Shown here: one piece after another, positions 21,484 to 34,288 of the stretch
Numbering within the stretch: position 1 is the first letter of the stretch
Layout: the number at the start of each line of letters is the position of its first letter
Source of the DNA: Ceratodon purpureus
Taxonomy: Eukaryota; Streptophyta; Bryopsida; Pseudoditrichales; Ditrichaceae
Assembly (NCBI GenBank): GCA_014871385.1
Contig: CM026423.1
Coordinates: forward strand, 15,730,467-15,794,466
Direction of reading: 5' to 3'
DNA length: 64,000 nt
Notes under the pieces: model-generated
Seen by the model: only the letters and a program-made list of their open reading frames with translations
What the model was told of the DNA's origin: nothing
Databases searched by the model: none
Made by a program: the position numbers and the translations under genes

Positions 21484-24400
21484 TCATGAGTAGATCATAG
21501 ATGACGACTCGCTAGTACTTTGCGAAGATTCTTCAGCCATTCGGGTTGCCAAATTCTCTGCGTAGCAAGGGAGTAGAAGGTCGGAGGTAGTTGGTGACTT
21601 GTATCCTGTCCAAGAGGTAATAGGACTCAAAAGGTCAGAGTTTGCGGGTGACCGGTACCCACTCCAAGAGCTCATCTGACTCAAACTGCAGTACAGTGTG
21701 AAAGTTAGTTTATATCTGATTCCGGAATTCAATATATGTAAAACGGATTATTTGACATAAAAGAACTTACTTACAGAGGTCAATTTGCTCCATGTCGGGC
21801 AATGGTTCTTCATCGTCCTCCATGGTAGCATCAAGAACCTCTGGGGCCGGGGCGATTTGAAGAGGTTTTAGTACCTCTTGAAAGATACCACTATCAGCTT
21901 CAAGGGCAAGTATCTGCCTGCCAGTATTCATGGCCGCGCGAATAGAAGCTCCTGAGAATGTTCACATAGTAAGGCGGTTGCTATGGAATAACGCAATAAA
22001 ATTAAATCGTAATATGAGTCAAAGGAAAAGGCCTCACCTGTTCCAGCAGTGAGGTCGACGACTATGCCTTCGTTTGGGCTAAGGCTCGTAATGAACAGTT
22101 CAAGTAGAGAAACTGATTTCTCTTTAGGACCCCTCCACATTGTCCCATCCTTTTTAACTTTCAGAGCTGTCTCCTCAGTTACAACGTTGTGGATACAATC
22201 ATCTTTCAGAAGGTTAACTTTGCCAAAGGCCCAAAACAGGGGTCGGGACGTATCACCAAAGTCTTCGGTTGCCTCAAAGAAAGCTTCAAAGATCGAACTA
22301 GCAGTGTAGCTCTAAACATCAGGGTCTGAAACGAGAAGCACACAAACGGTAAGAGATTTATGACTTGGAAAATAGAGATAAGGTATAGGGATAAATGAAA
22401 ACGAAAGAGTCGCTTACGTATTTGTCGGGAGTAGTGGGATGGGTTAAATGCATCGAGTTTACGATCATCCAGTCATCCTTGTGCTTCAGGTTGTTGTTGT
22501 TAAGCCAAGAGCCAATCTCTCTCTTCAGCTGCGGATTATCTGGGTGGAACAATAGAAGGGCCCCGTCGTCGTGCATAAACTTCCTACTGAAGCCTATAAC
22601 AATCTTCAGGAAATCAGGTACCAAGGCATTCCAAACTGGCACCGTCGAGGACTCGGTTGAGATTCCGGGGACAGGCATGCCATCTGGAATTTCAGCAATC
22701 ACCAAGTCAGCAGCCGGTCGAATATGATGAATTCCTTCGAAGAAAAATTGTCTTTCTGCTCCAACCTGAGAAGCATACAAATTCGTTAGAAGGTCCTTCA
22801 AAACCTATGCCGTTGCCGGCAGTGGCATAGAAGGTATGGAGTGGGGGTAGAGACTGAAGAGTCAGGGCCCTTACTTTGAGGGAGTAGGGAGTGAAAGGGG
22901 GGGATGGTAAGTGATTGAAAGAGAATAGGGAGAGAGAGGATCAGGGAGTGCACGCGAGGGAGGATGGGGAGAGAGAAGGTCAGGGAGTGACCGCGGTGGA
23001 AGAGCAAGAGAGGAAGGGACAGGGAGTGGTAGATAGAGTGAGACGGGTTAAGAAAGGGTTATGGAGTGAAAGGGATATAAGGGGGTAAGGAAGTGACAAG
23101 GAGTGACCGCGAGGGAATATGGGAGGAGGGTGGATTAGGGAATAGTAGTGAAGGGAGTGGGGATAAGGGATGGGACAGTAAGGGAAAGAAAGGGTGGTGG
23201 GAGAGAAAGGGACAGGGAGTGATGTGAGAGTTGGGGGAGTAACGTTGGGACAAGGAGTGACAAAAGGGAAAATTGAAACAATGTTTGTACCTCACATAGA
23301 AACGCCAAGGAATTATCGAATGAATTTGGGAACTTCTTATGCAGTTCCTTGTACTTAAGCATGCTGTGGAAAGAGTCATTAATAATGAGAACTCTTGAGT
23401 GACTCCCGGATGAAGTGACCCCTTGAGAGATGGCCATACTCTTTAGCGATGGTGGAGTAAAATCCCGAATTTTCTCGGCAGGCGCTTTCCCAGGCTGTAC
23501 TGTACCGCCAACTGATCGACCTCCAGATTGGCCTCGTCTCTTCTGCTGCGTTTCAAGGATGGAAGTGTCGTTTGGAGCAATCACTTCCTGCTCACCATGC
23601 TCACCCCTGCCAGTGCTCGCAATAGTATTGGCCGGGATGTCCTCGTCTTCTCCTTCATCCCCTGCCTCCATGGCTTTCCGCTTTGCACCACAGGTTTTGC
23701 CCTTCTTCTTAGCTTTAGGGGCAGCTTCGACTGGAGACTCAGAAGCAGACCCAGGAGGAGTACTCGCTTGGAGCTTTGCCAGGGCTGGCTGGAGGGAATC
23801 CCGCAGAGGAATATCGAAAGAAGGTGGCTTCATTGGTGGGCAGTCCAAATACCACCCACAACGCTCGTAATGGCATGCATCCCAAGCCTTCAATATGGCT
23901 TGGGTGTACATACACTCCGAGCCACTAGTGTCGAGGTAATTGGGGAAAAATGCTGGCACCTTTGACACGGCCTTCCTTGGAAACAAAATATACTTGAAGT
24001 AACGGTAGATGATCCTCCGCAAGGCCTGGTTGAAATTAGGTTGCTGCTGCGCTGTCTTGTTCTTGTGCACGGGATCTGGACCCTTAAATTCCCGAAAGAA
24101 TGCCGTGTCCCATAGATTACATCGCATCCCATCGACATAGTCAGATATTGTCTCTATAGGGTCCTGTCCATCCGAATTGTAGTTGATCTCCACACCCATA
24201 TCCTCCAGCACGCCATTGAAGTGCTCCTCTGCCTCCACAGTTAACTATAATAACAGGCAATAGGATGTAAGATAACAGGGCAATTAAACTTCTCGCATGA
24301 ACAAATATATTTTGCCCAACGCTCAACAGATATAAAGAAAGTTCCAGAATAGTTTCTATTTTTTAAATAATAATGTAATATTGAAGAGGAATTTGAAACA

Positions 24401-27400
24401 AACCTGCGCCCACCAAGTCGCACGTTGTAGCCATGTCGAGAATACAAGGTCCGAGAAGTTCTTCTTTGGAAATCGGTGAGACTCCCTCATTTTCTCAGAC
24501 ATGTTCCACCTCTGAAGCCATTTAATCTTCATTGGGGTTGGCATTGCTGAAATTGCAAAGTTGTAAAGTTTCTCCTTCAACATCTCAGGAGTGGAGAATT
24601 TTTCGTAATGGATTTTTATCTCTTCAAGAAAAGCTGATGTGAGTTCTGGATCAGCAATCGGAAGCAGTTTCTTCAACTCCGACTGTTGACTGTCCTCCAC
24701 CTTCTTTACCGCGTTAGACACCCATTCATCAACGGATTTTCGAGTCCATTGACGCTCCTCAGGATGCATCTCATAGAAATTGCGCTCTGCTGCTGCAGCC
24801 GCCTCTCCAAGCTCTTGCTGTAATCACGAAATTGATTTAGTTAAATATTAGCTTAGTTTATTATGTGAATTATAGATGAGTAAATGAGTACGTAAAATAG
24901 ACGAGACATACTTGATTGAGCACCGCATTAAGGGACTCCAGGGTCAATGTGTACCAGGTTCGTGTTCGACCAGCTTGTTTTGCTCTTGATGCTTCAAGCG
25001 CTGCCGTGGGTACAAGTCCCTCAAAGTACGAGAGAGGTTGTGGTGCAATGCTCTGAATGCGGTACAATTTGTGGACTATATTGCCTTTCACGTGAGACAT
25101 TTGGTTTCTCCTGCAATGAAACCAATTTGGATTTAGAATTTCAATGCATTTTTGCAAATAGAGATTTAAGAAAATGCTTGAGACATACTGAAAGTAATGA
25201 TTCGGAAAAGTACCAATTTACATCGTGAAGTGCTGTGACAATCGATGGCACGTCTCCTTTGGGGTCCAATATAATGCTGTCCACCGAGTAGTGCCATGAA
25301 ATGTCGCCTTTATGGAACTCCTCAATTATAGGCAATCAAGCCTGGAGTCGATGATTTCCATCCCATACCATAAACATTAAATTTGAAAAAACCTTCAAGT
25401 CTTCATCTGCCTAAAGTTTCATCTCGAATTCCTCATTTACTTGTCGCCACTCAGGGCTCCAAGACTCGGTGATATCACTTGTGACCACCCTTGAAAGGCC
25501 TTTTTCATCAACAGCCGCAACATAGAAAAAGCCATTGCCTTCCATGTATCCGCTCGAAATGAAATAGGAAGCAAGACTAGAGACATCACTCTTAAGATAG
25601 GGTCGAACAACTGGCAGTGAGATCATCCTACAAAGTCGGATACTTAATCGGCACTTCGACTTTGGCTCCCACTTCAATGCATCAAGCCGTAATGCTGTGT
25701 TCCCAGTGGCTGCCCCGACTAGATCATGAAGTTTTAAATTTACCTCGCTCCTCGTAAGAAGAATCGGATCTCCCTCTGCAAAACAAGGCAAAGACGTTGT
25801 TAGTGTCACCATCTAAAGTAATCCAGTTGCCGGCATTGGCACATAAATGTGCATTCAGTTATACAAAAATAAACTAAACAATATAATCAATAGCGTATCT
25901 GTGGCGCGACCCCAGGCAAAACCCTTATAAAAAACTTTTCGATGTGCACAGTCTCAGACCACGCAGGTACATCCCGAGGCGGTGTCGTTGCCGGCACCCC
26001 CTTGAGTGGTGTCGACGACGACACGACCCCAGTCGATGCCGGCACCACCTGAGGCGATGCCGGTACCGGCACCCCCTTGAGAGGTGCCGAACCCGGCACG
26101 GCCTCAGTCGATGGTGGCACCTCCTGAGGCGGTGCCGTTGCCGGCACCCCCTTGAGTGGTGTCGACGACGACACGACCCCAGTCGATGCCGGCACCACCT
26201 GAGGCGATGCCGGTACCGGTACCCCCTTGAGAGGTGCCGAACCCGGCACGGCTTCAGTCGATGGCGGCACCTCCTGAGGCGGTGCCGTTGCCGGCACCCC
26301 TTTGAGTGGTGTCGACGACGACACGACCCCAGTCGGTGCCGGCACCACCTGAGGCGATGCCGGTACCGGCACCCCCTTGAGAGGTGCCGAACCCGGCACG
26401 GCCTCAGTCGATGGCGGCACCTCCTGAGGCGGTGCCGTTGCCGGCACCCCCTTCAGAAGCATTGTTATATGCATGGGCGTGGAATTAAGCCATGCCATCA
26501 ACGGCATGACCACAACCGGCACGCATGGGATAATCATAAGGCTTTCTGAAAAGCATAGATGTCACCGACACTGGCCCTCCAAGGGCCTTCTAAATATTCA
26601 ATGCAGGTTTGTCATGGCAGTGCCGTCAACGGCACTGCCCTTCGCATCACAATAATCTAAAATCCTACGCCATATTACCCCAAGATGTTGACCAAGATTA
26701 GCTTGCATAAGAAAGTTATACTACTCCGTTCAGAGCACCGCCGTCACCGACATCGCTCTAGTAAAGCCTTCTTTGAGTATAAGTAGACACCCATAGGAGC
26801 TACGGCGTTACCGACAGCTCCCTTTATCGGGGTCCTCATAACCCAAAACCAGACTGACGCATACAGACATCCCCTTCCCAAGCAAATTCAAAAAACACCC
26901 AAATGAAACAATAGCAGCGTTTAGGTTAGAATCGAACCGCTCTGTTCTGGCTGCGTGGACTGAACGCCGTCATCTTCTACTCGCTCAGACTGTCTCTCGC
27001 TAAGCTCGTTGTCGACTTCCATGTCGGTCTTCTTGTCACCGTCCAGTGCGTGATCTTTGTCGACCTCCTCTTCGTGATCCCCGCTGACCTCTTCTTCGCG
27101 ATCCTTGTCGACCTCCATTGATGCCGACCCCGTCGGTCTTGGGCGCACAGCACGAGGTCCCTGCAGGAAGTAGAGAAGAGGACCGTAAGAATCTGCTGAT
27201 GTAAAGCAACCTAAACCCTAGAAATGCAAGTTCATTTGATAATACCTTCCTTTGGCAGCACTGTTCGCGGCGCTCACAAGCACGGGACCCTCAGCCACCA
27301 GCAACAAACCTTAATCCTAAGACGTTTTAGCTAGGTAAGCGATTCTCAGGCAGTGAGGAATGCCGGCGACGAAAAGAGAGAATATTGAGACAGATTGTAA

Positions 27401-27956
27401 AGGCAAAGATATTTTCTACTTGGATGGACTTGTGGTAGGACTAAACTTCACTATGCGGAAGTCCTTTCACCCTGTATACAATTATAATTTGGAGACGGGG
27501 TGGTCGGGATTGATACTGATAGTTGATGTGACATCCCCATATAATATGAAATGACAACCGTACCTTCGCATCATAATATAACCCACACTCACAGAAGCCA
27601 ATTCATTATTCAGTTTATACTCACTCAATCTTTCTCTACTCTATGCAATCACCTTAAATCAAATGATCACGGCTAGCTTAGCTTACCGGTGAGTCGTTAG
27701 TTTCACTTTTCTCAGAGAGAACTGTTTGTGCATTTCTTCCACGACGCCCGTACTGCTTTGTTGGAGTGTGCTCCCCAGAATGTCCATCCGCTCGAAACAC
27801 TACCTTTTCAAACTCTAGCACCTTTGTAATCCCATCCTTCATAAAACGCTCACTCTGTTTCTTTGCTCTTGCCATTCTACTACTTGCTAATGCTTTTGGG
27901 TTACTAAAATATATACCTTTCTTCCTTCTCCTACTCCTCTTGGTAGTTGCCTGCAT
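21484..27956 (-). CDS. Large multi-exon protein ending in a DNA methyltransferase-like domain
   Basis: Exons that join in consistent phase are 25775-25441, 25320-25214, 25110-24912, 24817-24404, 24244-23291, 22795-22418, 22311-22038, 21951-21771 and 21685-21484. Probable 5' exons are 27956-27687 (basic, nuclear-signal-like) and about 27160-26943 (acidic, EVDKD repeats); their junction to 25775 is the weakest. The product is about 1,180 aa. Near the C-terminus VIAEIPDGMPV sits where N4/N6 DNA methyltransferases have D-P-P-Y (motif IV). GPKEKSVSLLELFI follows, then IVVDLTAGTGASIRAAM and LALEAD, matching motif I (FxGxG) and the next acidic SAM-binding residue. Catalytic motif before SAM motif is the class beta order (DNA_methylase N-4/N-6 family). 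The Asp-Pro-Pro core is changed, so activity is doubtful. The middle 500 residues are unrecognised. It may protect, mark or read the element's DNA. Confidence 0.7.
22796..23290 (-). other. GA-rich intron of the methyltransferase-like gene
   Basis: This intron contains degenerate GGGACAGGGAGTGA-type units related to the 26-bp minisatellite at 20.3-21.2 kb, so the same repeat seeded two places in the element. Confidence 0.65.
25940..26455. repeat. 150-bp minisatellite within the methyltransferase-like gene region
   Basis: About 3.4 units share a core such as GGTGCCGTTGCCGGCACCCC. Both strands stay open through it, giving Pro/Val/Ala-rich or Arg-rich translations. I place it in an intron because skipping it gives the better join, but an exon is possible. 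Scattered copies of GCCGTTGCCGGC-like palindromes continue to about 26,830. Confidence 0.85.
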
Positions 27957-28454
27957 ATCACAGGGATACAACTAACCCAACACAGACACACATTGTAACT
28001 ATCCTTATATCACTAAGACCTAATACATGAGAGTCCTTCCATTAGTATGTAATATTGAATTGTTGCTGTAACCCTAATGTAGCTTCCGGCTACTTACCTT
28101 TAATTTAAATGGATGACCACTTGCCAGCAAGTCACGTCAGAAATAATTATGATTTAATTCCTATTTAAAACATTCTGTCTCTTTTAAACTAAAAAAGACG
28201 GCTTATACTAATCTAAGATAATACTTTAAAGTTTAAACAAATAGAATTTGCAACATGATGTGTTCATCAAAGCGACGGCTAAATGATAAAAATAAACTTA
28301 GAGTTCGTTCACTAACAGAAAATAAATCGTTCATTCCAATGTCGTTAATGCTGCCAACTCTGGTGGATCACATAAATTGATGAGCATCGAAGCAACATTC
28401 CTCTCATTCTAGAATTTCAAATTCTTTACTAAAGTACTATCCTCTCTCCTTGCA
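27957..28454. promoter_or_regulatory. Divergent promoter region of the methyltransferase-like and transposase genes
   Basis: About 500 bp of AT-rich DNA separates the 5' end of the minus-strand gene from the ATG of the plus-strand transposase. No specific element is recognised. The arrangement suggests co-expression from a shared bidirectional region. Confidence 0.5.
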
Positions 28455-31400
28455 ATGGCTCATCTCCCTGCAGACAGAGTGTTAGGCATGGCCGTGCTCA
28501 GAGCACATGGTGTTGGTATTCCACTTACAGTACGTGTAGATGAGGACGGGTTGGCACTTGTGACAGCACAACGCCTGAGCCTCAGATTTCACTACAGAGA
28601 GGAAACTGTTAGTATAGAAGAAGAGATTTATGACGAAGAGACAGATGAGATCACTCATACGCTAGATCAGGTTTCTGAGAAAGATGATGATGATAACAGG
28701 TTCTGGAATCTTTATCCTGGTAGGTACAGAGTTTATGGTCTCACAGAGTCCCAAATGCAAGCGTCCACAGAGATTCTAACTCCTCGTCGTTCATCTACTT
28801 GTACTATTCAGACTCCTCTGCCTCGTGATGTGAAGGTGAAGGTAGAGCCTCGCTTAGATACTCCTGCTGTGACGCCAGTCATATCCCTTTCATCAGACGA
28901 GGAGACTAGTCCTTTGAAAGCATCTTCTAATGTTCCAAAAGAGGTTGTAGAATCTAGGCCGCCCTATACATTTCCATTGAAATGTTCTAGTCTTTCCCAA
29001 CCCTCAACAGAGGAGAATGTTAGTGTAATTCCGCTGATTAGGAAACTTGCCGAGAGACCAGGGAGGAAAAACATTCTCAAAAAAATAGATTACTCTAGAG
29101 TGAAACACGAGAAGGTTGAGTACTTGCCTGCAGTGTTCAACGGTCCAGTAGTTTTTGAGCTTCCCCCAATTGGTGAAGGAGCTGCAAAGTTGCAGGCCAA
29201 GGCAATGCAAGGAATGGACAAGCGTTACGATGGCCATGTCTGGACCAAGACAAAGACCACCAACATCACTAACGACGTTGGCCTTTCGTTTCGCTACTCA
29301 GTCTGCGCTGGTTGGCTGCGATGCAACAACAAAGACTGTGACTTTCTGAACCGTCAGCCTCGAATTGCCAAGGTGAACGAGACGGAGTTTGAAGGATGTA
29401 CCCTTCAAGCGTTTCTGGTGGGTCAGCCGCCCCCAACAAGTTCAACACTGGTCTGCAAGGTATGTAAGGAACCTCCTGCATGTATTGCTACATGTGGAGC
29501 TAAGATTTATTATGTTTATGGGAATCTAAATCAGACTAGGGCATGTATCCATGTTGGGACTCATGATCACCCAGTCAAGGTAGGGGACTATAGGGACTCT
29601 AAGACAGAGATCAATAGCTTGATCGAAGAACAAGTTGAGAATACTCCTGGAGCTAAGAAGAGTGCCGTCGTGTTGGAGGCAAGCAAGGTCCTGATAGGCA
29701 GTTATCTTCTTCAGCCTGAAGATGCACCACCGAGGAAACTGACGATGGAGGAGCTTGTTCCCGTACTTGACCGCTGCAAGGACATGGCTTCTCCAAATAT
29801 CCGCAACAAGGTGATGACATTCAGGCAGCTGAGGAGGTACGGCGTCGTGGACGCCATCACCAAGCTCCGTGGTATCAATCTATGGGCCTATGTCCAAGAG
29901 AACAAGTTCCCAGGGCAGGGGGCTGATCTTGACAAGGTGTTCCTCTTCAAGATGTCTGAAGTTGGACCTGGAAGTGGCGTCGACTTGGTGAGAAGAATGC
30001 AGCCCGGTGGAGATCTGCAAAACGCATGGGTTATGTTTGATCATGTGAAAAGAGTAAAGTACTGGACCACGATGGCCTGCCACGTGTACGACTCAACCTA
30101 CTGTCGTGTCATGACGATTGCCACATGTGACATGCAGTCCGAGGATAGCGAAGCCCAAATTCTTTTTTGGCAAAACCTCAACCTAGTCATGGAAAGGAAT
30201 GGCGTCAAGGCGCCAAACTTCAAGGGCTTCATGGCGGACAGCGCTCAAGCAAACTGGAATGCAGTTCGAACTGTGTATGGAAATGGCAAGAAGGAAGACC
30301 CGATGGTGGACAGAGAGAGAACTTGCCTGTTCCACTGGACACAATCCATGGTTAGTCACACGGAGAAGCACATCCCCGAGGAGCTGTGGGAACAGCACAA
30401 GAAGATGTGTCACCACTACAGAAAAGCGCAGAGTATGGAAGAAGCGGATACCTTGTATAACGCCCTGCGCGCTTGGTGGGTATCCGCAGGAGTAGTGTCG
30501 GAGAAGGCCTTGAACAAACTTGAGCTCTGGCTTGCATTCTGGCATTACCGTATTCGACAGTGGGGAGGCTTCATGACCCAGGTACGACAATTCCTTTCTA
30601 AATTGTTTTCCTACTTCTTCAATTTAGTCTCTCTCGTCAAGGTTGATTTATCAATTCTAAAGACTTTGTGTGCTTTCCTTGCAGAAATTTACAGAGGAAG
30701 AATTCTCAGAAATGCCTTCATGCAACTTGGCAGAAACTGTCCACAACAAATGGCTCTAAGCTTCAGGAAACAACGGCCAGGATTTGTATGTAGCTACTGT
30801 GGACGACTTCGTCCGTGCATTTCTACAGGTTGTCAACTTTTACCAGTTCCTGAAAGGTGATGTGGGCGGCACAGGACCGACCAAGAAGGAACTCAAGCTA
30901 AGGAACGCTGAACGCAGGGCAAAAAAGACAGGAAACCCCATACTTTTAGAGGATGCGATGTTGGAGATGCCCGGTGCACATGAGTTCTGCACAAGACTTC
31001 CTCACATGCCAGGAGAAGAAGTGTTTGGGTCTATCAAGCGGAAGGCAGACCTTCCCATTGGAGCTGAAGAAGAATCACATTGTCCGGACAAGGTAAACTA
31101 TTCTCGTCCTAAAGGTTCAGGACGTGCTGTCAGGGCTCGCACTATGGCGATGCCTGTCATAGTGGAAGATGACATCGAAGATGAGACAGAGGTAGTTGAA
31201 GTTCAACCTACGGCAGCAACATCCCAAGATACCCCATCATCACCAGTGAACGAGAAGGGGGTGCGACATGTCAATGCAGTTGAAGAAACCAGTGTAAATG
31301 TCAGGGAGTGGCACATTTCGAGACTGCTCAAGACTTCTGCCAAGTGCTGCTGGGCACAGAGAGCAGTTACGAAAAAGAAGTGTACTGAGAAGATTGTAAG

Positions 31401-32178
31401 GGGTGCTAATTCGACTGCAGCGCCTACCTACACCGGAGTCTGGACCAACTTTCGCAGAAACATAGCTGAGAAGACGGAATTCTTCTTCTGCTCCGACGAC
31501 ATCGAGAGGTGTGTAAAGGGTACGAGACGCAGGTGGGTTGCCAAATACTCTAAGGACCAAGAGATGCCTCCGATTCCAGAGGTTTGGCCAGTGAAGCTAG
31601 GTACAAACCTAAATCTCACAGAAATTCGAGCACTTGAAGCGGCAGGGTTTCAACTCCCGAAGAAGATCCCCGTCTCCCCGAGACGCCTCTTCTCTGCTGC
31701 CCCGCCTCCTGCAGATCTCAGATCAGTACCTGTTCCTAGGTTAGCTGACCGCTACCCTGGTAAGAGAGACGGCAAGATGGTGAAGCGCACTGCCACTCGT
31801 CCGAATCCAGCGCAACGCCTCTCAATGGGCTCATCCGACTCCCTCAAAGCTCGCCTACGCTCCATCACTATGATACCTCACCCGGGCCATGGTTGCATCA
31901 TCGGGCTAGATTCCGGTGTTGCTCCAGCCATCACACAATACCACATCACCATCAGCTCCTACCCAGCTTGCACTTGCCCTGCATTCAGAAAGACCATGAC
32001 GAAGTTCAGAGGACGGACGCAATTCTCTTATTGCAAGCACCTTTATTACATTCTATTGAAGGTCTGCAATCGTGACCCTGATGCCGATCTTTTCATCCAT
32101 GCGCCCACTTTTAGTTCCAACGAGGTCAAGATAGTCCTAGAGAGTGGAATCTTGACTCACCCTTTGGCAAAGAAATAG
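28455..32178 (+). CDS. MULE-type transposase of the giant element (GCM/FLYWCH-like zinc region, DDE core, SWIM finger)
   Basis: Two exons, 28455-30581 and 30685-32178, join in phase 0 across a 103-bp GT-AG intron and give 1,206 aa. The first 240 residues are acidic and low complexity. A Cys/His region follows (about 284-372): CAGWLRCNNKDCDF, CKVCKEPPACIATC and CIHVGTHDH, resembling the zinc-stabilised DNA-binding fold of GCM/FLYWCH/WRKY proteins found in many MULEs. The RNase H-like core is at about 525-630: WVMFDHVKR (first Asp), FMADSAQANW (second Asp) and CLFHWTQSM. The C-terminus has a SWIM finger, CTCPAF...YCKH, near 1138-1157. This set is diagnostic for Mutator-like transposases. No stop or frameshift is seen, so it may be functional and is the likely mobiliser of the 18-kb unit. 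Confidence 0.88.
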
Positions 32179-32439
32179 TATCCAGAGTATTTTTTGTGGA
32201 CACGTATTCACCTAGTGGACGGTGGTTTAGGGTGAGGCTATGTCTTTTGTGATTGAATTTTTCCTTGTACTGAGTCAGCAATACAAATCTCGTATTGCCT
32301 ATTCCAATATAAAGGTTTTGTCATTCACATTTATTACATTGTGTAACAATAGCTTTTGCATTGGACAAGTGCCCTCTGTTCTTTCTATCCACTAACAGTT
32401 GCACTGTACTAATGCCATCAATACATATTAATAGTCATT

Positions 32440-34288
32440 TTATTCTTTGAACTTAATGCGTTTAGGTATGCCACTTGCATTTTCAGCATAATTAGCAACC
32501 TCCAGCTCAACTACAGGACTTGCTACATCCACATTTACTCTTGGCACTTGTCGTAGGTGGGGACGTTTCAACAATGGTCGAGCTACACTCTTTCCTCGCA
32601 ATGCTTCCCTAGAATAAGTCCCAGGTGGAATCTTCCCAACCTTGGAATATGCATGAGGTGGCATTGGCACAACCGGCTCCTCTTCAAGTACTACGAGACA
32701 ACTTGGGTCTTTAACAGCCAATGGTTGTCCTACCACGTCTAATGCTATATCGACGTCACCATTTCCAGTATGATCTTCAATGCACTCATTCTCCTCAGCT
32801 TCCCCCTCAACCTCTACAAACGGATGAAATGGGCCTTCCACATCATCCAATGAAAGAGCAGTATCCCTGGCTTCTTCCATAGCCTTAACACCTTCCTTCA
32901 GGAACTTGCTTCAAGAGGAGAATGAACAAAGAGGAAGAGACCTTCCGTTGCCACCACTTAAATATCCATGAGGTAGGTGCTTGGCGCCCTTGAAAGCTGG
33001 AATATATAATGTTAAACGGATTTCATCCTACTCAATGGGTGACTCGGATAATAAACATTATATTCTTTAATTAAGAAACAAAAAAAAATATAAATAAAAT
33101 AGTGCGTCACTTTAAAAAGATCGTTTAAAATTTTCAAAAGGAATAAAAAAAAAAAATTAAAGAAAAAACAAATGAAAAAATAAAGTCAAAGTTTGGAATT
33201 AACGCTCTAGATATAAAACTGAAAGAGGGTGTTTGTGCACCAAGAGAAAAACAGGGCCAGAAATGAAAATTGAAATGGGAAAACAATATAAGAATTGAAA
33301 AAGAAAAAAAAATAGAGGTGGACATGGAAGAAGTTTTGGGAAAACAGTGTGAAACGAAAGTTAAAAGAAAGTCATCAAAAAAATAAAAAATTAGAAATAA
33401 TAACCAAAGGTTGAAAATAGAGATCAAGATAGGCAACTCAAACGGGGTGTTCGCAAAATACCCTAACCCTATGACCAAAAAGGAAAATTGGAATGGGATA
33501 TTTAGAAAATTAAAAAGGTTGAAAATAAAACTCGAGGATGAAACTCAAAGAGGGGCGTGTCCACCACGGGAAAATAGGATCAACCAAAAAAATAAAATTA
33601 ATTGGAAATAGATACCAAACATGAAAATGAATTGAGAATATAAAGGATGAAAATGATAAAACAATTCATAAGATGAAACGGAAAAAAACTTAAGGCTGAT
33701 AGAAAGATAAAATGGAATAATAGATTATATTAGAAATAGTGAATTATAGTTCACTCTCTTCTACTCCTTATAATTTCACCTATGCTTCGGAGAGACCCAA
33801 ATACCTGGCCTTCGAGCAAGTATTCCTCCCGTCTGCAACCAAAGACAGGCGTTCCTAGTGTCACTTAGCACAGACCTCAACTCATCTAACTCACCACAGC
33901 TAAGTTCACCTAATGTCGCAGTCTACAATCTATCATTGTTAATTGGAGTAGCTAGAGACCAAGAGCTCTTGAAGATGTTCCAGTTCAAATTAAATCAATG
34001 TGCTTCATGGTCTACCTTGGAGGTCCAATGCCATCCAGTATATGAATCGTAATCCCACTTGGCCAGGCGAAGGCAAGCATATTCCGTACTGCTGTCAATC
34101 TCCCTCTTCCAAAGCTTCGAAACAGCACGAGCATTTTCAACATCCTGAAATGTGACTGTCGATGCAGGATTACAACATTCTGTTCTAGTAGAACCCACAC
34201 ACACCCAGAGGTTAGGGCCATTCGCCATTCGTTGAAGCAAATTCTGAAGAATTGTTTCACAAGCAATGACTTCAAGGGAATCGCTCAT
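32440..34288 (-). CDS. Small acidic accessory protein of the giant element (four-exon model)
   Basis: Exons 34288-34016, 33832-33805, 32996-32942 and 32908-32440 have GT-AG borders and phases that agree across all three introns. They give 274 aa from the first ATG to the stop. The N-terminal part is compact with Cys and Trp residues (ILQNLLQRMANGPNLWVCVG, later KWDYDSYTGWHW). The C-terminal part is acidic, then Pro/Val-rich, and ends in a basic motif (GIPKRIKFKE). I do not recognise it. Its place beside the transposase, inside the terminal repeats, suggests a role in transposition or in countering silencing, as accessory MULE proteins such as VANC have, but no homology is claimed. A shorter two-exon reading (109 aa) is also possible. 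Confidence 0.5.
32909..33804. other. A-rich intronic DNA near the right end of the giant element
   Basis: It is mostly A-rich sequence without independent coding support. It holds the 33- and 808-bp introns of the small acidic gene and its short third exon. Confidence 0.5.

Noticed and set aside
25944..26549. Arg/His-rich 201-codon plus-strand frame and Pro/Val-rich minus-strand frame
   Set aside because: Both come from a 150-bp minisatellite open on both strands; the gene model works better with this region as an intron.
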